From Paulinella micropora (taxonomy: Eukaryota; Cercozoa; Imbricatea; Euglyphida), in the NCBI GenBank assembly GCA_009731375.1, contig BJOX01000187.1:739924-802682 (forward strand): DNA of 62,759 bases, written 5' to 3'. Positions 11,054 to 21,000 of the stretch are shown one piece after another; the first letter of the stretch is position 1, and each line of letters starts with the position of its first letter. The position numbers were made by a program, and so were the translations under genes. A model generated the notes under the pieces. It was not told the origin of the DNA and did not search any database. It was given only the letters and a program-made list of their open reading frames with translations.

Positions 11054-11891
11054 TTGAGCGTCAGTTACGTAGAAATGGATTTAGATAATACACTTTTCGT
11101 CATGGGCAATGCATGCTTTCAGCAAATCAAAGGTTGTCCTATTGGAGGCTACCTTTCTTCCCTACTAGCCCAAATCAAATGCATTTTTGACGAGTTTCGT
11201 TTCTTAAATATACTACGTAGACAGAATTTGTCTGACTTTGTGTTTGGCATTCGACAAGTAGACGACTTACTTTTTCTTGTCGCTGCTGTGCCTGATGACC
11301 AAAAACTTTTCGAACGTCTGGAGCCTCACATTCAATCACTCAGACATTTAGAGTATAAGCAATCCCAACCTGTATCATGATACAGGGGGTTTAGAGCTTG
11401 AAGAACAAAAAGTAGAGGAAGACGAACGATTTTGCAAATTGGTTTTTGCAGGCAGCGACTTGAGAATAGGAAAGAAGCCACACTTTGGCTTTCACTCTCG
11501 TCCCCATTTCAAAAATTGGCAAGCTTTGATTGAAAAAGATACAACACCATACCCACGTCTTCCGCCTCTGTCGTCATACACAGACAACAGAGTAAGAACG
11601 GCGACAATCAAGGGTATGCTTAGTATGTATCAATGTCAATCCACTAATAATGAGGTTTTAGAGCAAGCTGTATATCAACTTCTTTTTGAGTGCAGTTATC
11701 CGAAATCAATTTTCAAAAAATCGTTAAGGCAATTGTCATCAAGTTCTCCCCAAACCTGGGAATCAATTCAACAACGGTTTTGTCACAAGGACAACCGCAT
11801 CTACACAAACTTTCGTGATATTCTTATCCAGTCTAACTTTAACTCAACACATAGCTTGCCACCCGTGAGTACCTTTAAAAGGCTACTATAG
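11054..11891 (+). pseudogene. Frameshifted reverse transcriptase fragment (Penelope-like?)
   Basis: Two consecutive frames form one RT module. The first (11054-11380) holds motif B KGCPIGGYLSSLLAQ and motif C RQVDDLLFLV. The second, open from about 11364 to 11891, holds a thumb-like region including VRTATIKGMLSMYQ and VYQLLFECSYPKSIFKKSL. The frame changes by one base near 11362, where the second frame resumes with NPNLYHDTGGLELEEQ. The motif B form GCPIGG and the post-VDD region with a conserved R/K-rich helix followed by GYP-like sequence resemble Penelope-like or related RTs rather than the LINE above. Motif A is not found upstream, so the fragment is truncated. No ATG start is visible. 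It lies 0.4 kb upstream of the 2.26-kb array and may be the inner part of the same element family. Confidence 0.7.
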
Positions 11892-12284
11892 CAGTAATCC
11901 TGCCTTCCTTTTACTACAACCGGCTCACAGGTAGACAAACTCAAACAATGTCAAGTTTTCGTTACTTTCGTTTTAATAATGACCTTCGTGAAGTTAGCAT
12001 GACAGTTATAACAAGCTTTCCACATCTTCGTTGTAACTGGTCTTTCCACAACTAGAAAGGTCAACAACAAGTACTACCGGTTCAGGTCAAATAATAATTT
12101 AAACTGATCCAACCGAGTCCATTTTCAAGTACTTCAAATAATAAGTGAGCAGTTAGACTTTCAAGTTACTAATTTTTCAATAAAAGGCAAGAGGTGACCA
12201 GCTGTCCAAGTTGACAGCCTGATCCTCTGACTTACTACTACTGTAAATTTAAAGTTACTGCTAGTCACGCACTTAGACTAGTTC

Positions 12285-14655
12285 AATAGACAAATTTGTT
12301 GATATAGTTTAGTCATATCGGCCTATACATGTTTTACATAGCTATTAATAGTTCTGGTTCTGGTGGCAGTCAGTTCCTTCACAGGACTGATCATTGCTTA
12401 GTTTCTAGTACTATCAATTTGATCGAGTCCGTGTCTGGTTCAGTTTCCTTCTGTCTAAATAAAGACCAAGTGTCTGAAATACAGAATGGGAACCCCTCCC
12501 CCGGCAACCTGGTAAAGTTACAACGGATTATGGAGCCTTGGTGGTGCTTCGTCTGCGTGGGCTCGGAGCTGGAGCTATGCTTCAAGCTGTGCAAACCGCA
12601 ATAGGGGGGAGGTAAAGTCTTGGCAGGGAATCGGCGTGGGGGTGTTCTTCGGCTACCGTGATGATGGCGGCAAAAGTCCAGCAGTGCTAGGCTGGGGAAC
12701 ATTTTTGCTTTGAGACACTGTGATCAGACTCTTAGTTGCTCGGTTCGAGCATTCGTCAGACTCTTTAGTTCCGTGGGGTTGAGAACCCAGTGGCGTCGAC
12801 AAAAGAATTTTGAAATGTTGTTTGGCATTTCACCGAAGCAGGTGACATGCAAAGTGGTGGTGAGAGAGTGACAGGAGGGACCCAGCCAAAAGTGGGCGCA
12901 GTCGCCAAAAGGTGGGCTCAGTCCTCAGAAGTCCTGCACAACAAAGAACCGGTAGGTTACTCATCACAAATGTGGGCGACAAGGAAGAAACTTTGAGTGG
13001 TCCTTGTCGTTATGTGTGGCATGTTGGCTACACTAGCAAGAGGTGTGGCAGCCCCCCATCAAGGGCGACACCTGAGAACATGTAAAATGTTTAAGGACAA
13101 TAAGGGAGTGCATGCAAGCACAAATGACTTGTTCGTTTGCCATGTTGGGCAAAAAGTTGTTGACAAATTTACCGGTGGTTCCGGACATTTTTTCCAAAAG
13201 TTGGCTGGGCAGCAGGTGGTGCTGTCTGCTGGTTTCGGCTCTTTCGTGGACAGTAGTTGATGCTGAGGACAGGTGAGCTGTGGGACAGTTTAGGGACCTT
13301 ATGGGCCTCGTTTTCTACGGTTTTGGCGCAGTGGTTTGGACATTTAAAGGACTTAGTTGGTCATGGTTGGACTTTGGGAAGTGAAGGAGGAAAATGTTGT
13401 TGTTCATGGTCATTGGGTTGAGTTTTAGACGGTGACGTTCAGTATTATTATTTGCAAAGGTGTTGGCCAGGTGGTATGTATGTTTTAGTGAGCAGCCTTC
13501 GGTTTTGGGCGACGGTTGCACGTTGAGTTTTCCTTGTTGCATTCGGACAGTGGCATGGGACGTTAAGCTATGAAGACTGGTTATTAAGCAGGGGGGAGTG
13601 TGGAAGATTTGTTCCTTTTCTTTTGTTTGTGCTTCGACGTGGCTCTTGTGTAGTCTGGGAAGCAGGAGGGCGGCTAGTCGTCGTTTGTTGTAGCAGTGGG
13701 GACGTAGGGGGAGACCGTCATAAGACATGGAAATTGTTTTTGTTTTTTTTGTTCCTTTTGGGACGGGACAGTTGTTGCTCTTTCTCTCCTCTCTCCTCTC
13801 TCTCTCTCTCTCTCTCTGACATGCTAGCGTAGGGCAAGGACCCTTGGACCCTTTTTGTATTGCTCAGTTCATTTTTCTTCTCTCTTACATTATGGGATAA
13901 TAAGTTAGGGGGACATATATGTTTGTGTGAAATCATACATATATGTCTGGTTTGGTTTCAACTTGGCTAACTGCGATTGTCGATTGCATTTATGTCGTAG
14001 TTGTTGATGTGAACATGGTGTGTGTTATTTCTATGTTTGGTGGAGGAGACATACTCAATATGTGAAGAAGTTTGTTTGTTGTGCTTATGTGTTGCTATAT
14101 TGCCGAACTCCACTGGAGACGTATGATAGCTCACTTGCTCATTTCGTTATATTTTCTAATAGTTTGTTCGTTGTGCTTGTCAGCACCTCGTCCATTTACT
14201 TGGTTGTGTTCGCGACACTGTTGAGCATACATTAATGTATTTGACGTTGACATATGCATATATGTATCTTCATATTGCGTGTTGGTCATTTTCCGTGCGA
14301 ATTGTATGGATTGCTCATGTATGCGATATTAACAGTGATGTTGATGTGCTTATTGCTTAACGTTGTGTTTAAGGTGTTGCTGTTTGAATTGTGACCATAT
14401 TTTATTAATTAACTTGTTTGACTGTTGTCTGGCTTTATGATATTTACTATGTTGGCGGGGGGTGCTCATATCGGCCGCTATTCCTAAATAGGGGAGGCAA
14501 TGGACAAATTTGTTAATATAGTATTTAGTCATATCGGCCTATACATGTTGTACATAGGTATTAATAGTTCTGGTTCTGGTGGCAGTCAGTTCCTTCATAG
14601 GAATGATCATTGCTTTACCTTTTATACTCAGCCGTATTTCCTTTATTTAAGTTTA
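12285..14655 (+). repeat. 2.26-kb tandem unit, copy A (array left end)
   Basis: First copy of the array. Homology to later copies starts at about 12285 (GACAAATTTGTTGATATAG). Landmarks in every unit: CAGTTTCCTTCTGTCTAAAT plus AATAAAGACC, CCCCGGCAACCTGGTAAAG, a zinc-knuckle relic (CRYVWHVGYTSKRC in one frame near 13005), a (CT)n tract near 13793 and a terminal GGCGGGTAGTTAG. Its identical 87- and 137-residue frames recur in other units because the DNA is repeated. They start at GTG or lie antisense and have no recognised domains. I read the unit as a non-coding retroelement relic or LTR-like sequence. Confidence 0.9.
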
Positions 14656-16901
14656 GGCGGGTAGTTAGTTTCTAGTAATTTGATCGAGCCCGTGTCTGGT
14701 TCAGTTTCCTTCTGTCTAAATAAAGACCAAGTGTCTGAAGTACAGAATGGGAACCCCTCCCCCGGCAACCTGGTAAAGTTACAACGGATTATGGAGCCTT
14801 GGTGGTGCTTCGTCTGCGTGGGCTCGGAGCTGGAGCTATGCTTCAAGCTGTGCAAACCGCAATAGGGGGGAGGTAAAGTCTTGGCAGGGAATCGGCGTGG
14901 GGTGTTCTTCGGCTACCGTGATGATGGCGGCAAAAGTCCAGCAGTGCTAGGCTGGGGAACATTTTTGCTTTGAGACACTGTGATCAGACTCTTAGTTGCT
15001 CGGTTCGAGCATTCGTCAGACTCTTTAGTTCCGTGGGGTTGAGAACCCAGTGGCGTCGACAAAAGAATTTTGAAATGTTGTTTGGCATTTCACCGAAGCA
15101 GGTGACATGCAAAGTGGTGGTGAGAGAGTGACAGGAGGGACCCAGCCAAAAGTGGGCGCAGTCGCCAAAAGGTGGGCTCAGTCCTCAGAAGTCCTGCACA
15201 ACAAAGAACCGGTAGGTTACTCATCACAAATGTGGGCGACAAGGAAGAAACTTTGAGTGGTCCTTGTCGTTATGTGTGGCATGTTGGCTACACTAGCAAG
15301 AGGTGTGGCAGCCCCCCATCAAGGGCGACACCTGAGAACATGTAAAATGTTTAAGGACAATAAGGGAGTGCATGCAAGCACAAATGACTTGTTCGTTTGC
15401 CATGTTGGGCAAAAAGTTGTTGACAAATTTACCGGTGGTTCCGGACATTTTTTCCAAAAGTTGGCTGGGCAGCAGGTGGTGCTGTCTGCTGGTTTCGGCT
15501 CTTTCGTGGACAGTAGTTGATGCTGAGGACAGGTGAGCTGTGGGACAGTTTAGGGACCTTATGGGCCTCGTTTTCTACGGTTTTGGCGCAGTGGTTTGGA
15601 CATTTAAAGGACTTAGTTGGTCATGGTTGGACTTTGGGAAGTGAAGGAGGAAAATGTTGTTGTTCATGGTCATTGGGTTGAGTTTTAGACGGTGACGTTC
15701 AGTATTATTATTTGCAAAGGTGTTGGCCAGGTGGTATGTATGTTTTAGTGAGCAGCCTTCGGTTTTGGGCGACGGTTGCACGTTGAGTTTTCCTTGTTGC
15801 ATTCGGACAGTGGCATGGGACGTTAAGCTATGAAGACTGGTTATTAAGCAGGGGGGAGTGTGGAAGATTTGTTCCTTTTCTTTTGTTTGTGCTTCGACGT
15901 GGCTCTTGTGTAGTCTGGGAAGCAGGAGGGCGGCTAGTCGTCGTTTGTTGTAGCAGTGGGGACGTAGGGGGAGACCGTCATAAGACATGGAAATTGTTTT
16001 TGTTTTTTTTGTTCCTTTTGGGACGGGACAGTTGTTGCTCTTTCTCTCCTCTCTCCTCTCTCTCTCTCTCTCTCTCTGACATGCTAGCGTAGGGCAAGGA
16101 CCCTTGGACCCTTTTTGTATTGCTCAGTTCATTTTTCTTCTCTCTTACATTATGGGATAATAAGTTAGGGGGACATATATGTTTGTGTGAAATCATACAT
16201 ATATGTCTGGTTTGGTTTCAACTTGGCTAACTGCGATTGTCGATTGCATTTATGTCGTAGTTGTTGATGTGAACATGGTGTGTGTTATTTCTATGTTTGG
16301 TGGAGGAGACATACTCAATATGTGAAGAAGTTTGTTTGTTGTGCTTATGTGTTGCTATATTGCCGAACTCCACTGGAGACGTATGATAGCTCACTTGCTC
16401 ATTTCGTTATATTTTCTAATAGTTTGTTCGTTGTGCTTGTCAGCATCTCGTCCATTTACTTGGTTGTGTTCGCGACACTGTTGAGCATACATTAATGTAT
16501 TTGACGTTGACATATACATATATGTATCTTCATAATTTGCGTGTTGGTCATTTTCCGTGCGAATTGTATGGATTGCTCATGTATGTGATATTAACAGTGA
16601 TGTTGATGTGCTTATTGCTTAACGTTGTGTTTAAGGTGTTGCTGTTTGAATTGTGACCATATTTTATTAATTAACTTGTTTGACTGTTGTCTGGCTTTAT
16701 GATATTTACTATGTTGGCGGGGGGTGCTCATATCGGCCGCTATTCCTAAATAGGGGGGGCTATGGACAAATTTGTTAATATAGTATTTAGTCATATCGGC
16801 CTATACATGTTGTACATAGGTATTAATAGTTCTGGTTCTGGTGGCAGTCAGTTCCTTCATAGGAATGATCATTGCTTTACCTTTTATACTCAGCCGTATT
16901 T
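14656..16901 (+). repeat. 2.26-kb tandem unit, copy B
   Basis: Nearly identical to copy A over its length; equivalent points lie 2260 bp apart (for example 12997 and 15257). It is cut at 16901 by the inserted retrotransposon. It carries a one-base G deletion (GGCGTGGGGTG) shared with copy F. Confidence 0.95.
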
Positions 16902-18089
16902 TGTTTATTGATTTTGCAAACATTATTGTACAATGAGAAAGACAGTATTCACCTAAACCCGTAGCGGTTGCAGGGTGCCGGCACTACGACCACCAACATC
17001 ATGGACACCGACGAAAACGCGGGTTTGATGGAAGGGGGAGCATTGGGCCTTGAGCGTGGCAGCCCGCTAGGGTCTGTCTGCAAACGGTCCGAAGACACAG
17101 ATGCACGTCGTAGAGAAAAGAGAAGAGGAGAGAAAAGAGAAGAGGACAAACAACAACAACAACAAAAAAATAAAAAAAAGGGGGGGGACCCCACCGCCAT
17201 CATCACCCTAACTGCCTGCAAGGAAACCTAGCCCCCGACAGGTAAAAGTCAAATCATCCCGGGAGGAATCTCCATCGAGACGCAACTCCCAAATCGTCCC
17301 GTATCCGCTAGGCATCCTCGTCCAGACCGAAGCGGGACTCCCATCCAGGGCCACATCAAGTGCGGAACGTCGCAGGGACACCAATCCTACCTCGATCCGG
17401 CCCACGGGGATCCATCTGCATCGAAGAAAAGAGGGGTCCTGCAGGGAAACGTGGTCCAAGGCTAGAAGGATAGCTCGAGCCTGGTCCGTCCGTCCCCCCA
17501 TGGAACCGTCCCCACCGTTGACCAGAAAAACTTCCTGGCCGCTGAGTTTGAAAATTTTAACCAAGCCCTTCGAGAGAGAGAAGTCAGAAGAAGATGAAAA
17601 GCCTAACCTTCACGTGCCCTTCTTTCCCATGGCCATGCAAATCCCTGAAAGGGGAGACACAGACAGGGCGGAGTACCTTCCCAGTGACTCTGAGCGGGCG
17701 AAGGCTCGGTCGGGAGAAAGAGATGAGCGGAAGGCTGGATGGGGGGGAGAGGAATTCAAATCTAAAGCCAGGGTTAGGCCCCTTTGGTTCCGTGGCCCCG
17801 AGGAATGGTGGGAGTCGATGGGGAGTCCAGGGTGAGAGGAAAGGAGACTCCATAGGCGGGCTGGTGTGCCAGTGGGTCGTCTGACTTGCTGGTAGGCTAA
17901 GCTGGCCACAGGAGACCCTCTTCTCCCACATCTACGGGATCGGTGCGTTGGACTTGCGTCTCCCCTAGGACTCTGCTTCGGTGGGACTCCTTGGGCCCCT
18001 TGAGGACACCCTTTTGCGACTCTCTGCCCTCCTCCCGCCTCTGGACCGGACATCAAGGGGGAAGAGGCACGACGACGGAGCAAGCCCAC

Positions 18090-21000
18090 CTACTGGGGGG
18101 GGCGGAAGGGAGGGTCCGGGGGGGCTCCCGCAGGGAAGTGGTGAAGGAAGTTCCATGACTGGATGATGTGCTCGTGGCAGATCTTTGTAAGGCCCTGGTA
18201 GATCCGTTGCGCGATGTTCTTGGAAAAATGGAGGCACAGATCGTCGAAAGAGGTCTGGGAGATGTAGCCTCTAGCGCCCATAGCGATAACTAGCAGGTTG
18301 GTAGTCATAGGTCGGCCTCCAATGGACTGCATTTGGATCGCTTCTTCGAGTGGGAGGTACCGGTGGTCATAGATGGCCCTCGGATTATAACCCCATGCCT
18401 GTCGGGATTTCCAAGGGATAGCTGGCCAGGTGTTGGGCGGGTCTTCTCCCCGAAACGCGTTTGGGTCCTTCGGTCGGTAAGGGGGGGAAATCCTGTGGCC
18501 ATCTCGGTCCCAGGTATCCCGCCGCTCCTCTGGCGACTGTCTCGTGGGGAGACAAGAGTCATCTTCGCGTACCAGCCATTGATCCTCCCGGGTAGTGTAG
18601 TCTACCAGCGTAACGTGGTTCGATCTACGGGTGGCAGTGACCAGGAGATCTATCTTGTGGGAGAACCCCGGTCCCGCCATGTCTACCATTACCTGCGCGG
18701 CGGGGTGAGCGAAGGCAGAGGGGGGGGCCTGATCAGAAGGGGGGGGAGCTCCCTCCGGGACGGGGAGAACCTCGTCAACGGACGGGGGGGGACTATCTTG
18801 CCTCGGTCGGGGGAAAGCACCCTCCTCCCCTATAACGAAGACCTTGCGATCCGGAGCTATGCCATCGTCGTTATCTAAACGCTCCAAGCAGCTTCGGATC
18901 CACTGCCTGCATTTGGAGTGCCGCTGATCCAGGAGAGACTTGAGGGCCTCCGAGTGGAAGGAGGATTTGGATAGCAAATAGTGGCTGATGCTTCCAGTGA
19001 CCTTGCAGCCATAGGGGCAGGAGGTCGAGGTGGCGCCCTTGGAGATCACAGTGCTAATTCTAGCCGGGGTGGGCCAGACATCGAGCTGGCATTTTAGTAC
19101 GATGGCTACCTCCCTCACCGAGAGGCCGCCGTTGGGTTGGAGGAACTGGTTGGTGATGGCCTGGAAAGGCTTGCGTATTTCAGAACGGATCCCCCATGTT
19201 AGGCCAAAACGGGGCGCAGCCTTTAGTTTATTTGCGTCTTCCGAACACCTCTGTCGAAGCTTCCATAAGTTGTAGGACGCCCAATTCTTCTTGACTAGGG
19301 CGATGGCTTGGTCTACTGTCCCCGGAGCGACCGTTTCCTTGGTGAGAAAGTTAGTGACGGAGATAACAACTGGGATTTCCAGAGCGTCCCATTCGATACG
19401 GGCTGGGGGAACGTCATATGCCTCCCTGAATTGGGCGAGGCTGTGCTCCGCATCGGATTGCTGCTGTCGCCCTTCTGGCCATGAAGAGTCACTAACATGT
19501 CCGGGAGGGATGCGAGGGTTTATGCCGATGCCCAGTGCTCTGCAGGCTCGAATCCAGTGAAGCACCATAAGTCCGTCGCGGCGGTCCTCCTTGATCAGGT
19601 GCAGGTGCCCTTGCCATCCTAGGAAAGGCTGGTCTGGAGGGTCAGGAAGCTTGGGGCACTGCTTGTTGATGTCCTCGGGCATGGGGGCCTCGTCCTTGAG
19701 TGCTCCCCTATTCATAGCGTTAACAAACCGCGGGTAAAAGGCCGGGATGATGCAGTCAGTGGGGGCCTCGACTCCGTGGAACACCGAGTGCATTCGCCAA
19801 ATGTCCGGCGGGTGGAGTGGTGGATAAATCGGTGGCGGGCGTGGTCCGCCATCCCCTGCCCATCGGAACAAGAAGCGAGTGCTGGGCGGCTGTTGGGTGC
19901 GTGAGCCGCTGGAAGCAGTTCGGCGACCACGGAGGGGGGGTCGCTGAGGGCACAGATCTACGTTCCTGGGGAAGTAGTAGTCCCATGCTAGGCGTAGATG
20001 TGCGTCGACCGCATTTTGAACGTATGGGTCAGTCGAAAGGAGGCATTTGATGAACACCGTGAAATTCCTCGGGTAGTACCGGGTTGAGAACTGGTGGAGA
20101 CCAAAACCCCCCCCTGCTCCTATGGGGCCGTATAGCACCGCGTTGGGAATCTCCTGGTGAGAAAGCTGGAGAGTCTCCCGGATGTGGTCCCGGAAGGCTG
20201 TGTCTAGCTCCCTTAGTAACTTCTGGGGGAAAGGGGTCCATCCAAAGGAGAAATCCAGGCTGCTGGTGAGGAGACTGATGAGAGCTTTCCGTTTCCTTGC
20301 CAGTGAGAGGTCGAGGCTGTGAATCATCCGGGCAGTAGCCACGAACTTCGCAATCGCGTAGTCTCTTTGGATCTGCGGGTTGTTGTTGCCGTCGGTGTGA
20401 AGGCCCAAAGACCGAAAGACTTCGAATGCCGAGCGGTTTCTGATCTTGGTGGGGCCACGGGACGAGCCTCGGCCTGGTGCGGAAAGCGAGATCGGGACAG
20501 CATACACACCTTTTCCCACTTCGCTGACTAGGCAGATGACTGAACATTTCTCCGCTGCACATATCTGGCGTGCAGCCCGTAGTTGCGTGTAGAGGAGGGA
20601 GAAACCTTTTTGTGCCTCGGGAAAGTATTGCTCAGGTGGACCATCCCCTCCAATGGCTGCCCAGTTGTCATCAGCAAATTTGTGGTCAGCGGTCAGCGGG
20701 GGTCTCAAGGGGTAGACGGAGGTGTTCTGGGATCGGTCGCGGTCCGTTCCGTCGTAGAAGCGATACCCGGCTGGCATAAATTGCTGGGCAGGGCACAGGC
20801 GGGTGATGTACTCGTCTAGCACTCCATACGTGCCAGGGCTTAGCGATCCTCCTTGCGGGATCCCTCGCGAGCGAAGAATTTCTTCCGGCAGAATAACAGT
20901 CTTCCCTGAAATGTCCGGGGTCTTGAGCTTGAGCGGGGAGTCTTTGAAACGGTGGCGGAGGAAAGCGAACATTTCGGGGAATTCCTGCTCTTGCGCCACC

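Noticed and set aside
12997-13260. 87-residue frame repeated identically in several array units, with a 137-residue antisense frame in the same units
   Set aside because: Recurrence reflects repeated DNA. The 87-residue frame starts at GTG, and the two have no domain or codon signal. The only protein-like trace is a decayed zinc knuckle in another frame.
17208-17931. Short frames downstream of the retrotransposon ORF on the minus strand
   Set aside because: No motif, overlapping frames on both strands, and the position suits an untranslated 3' region.
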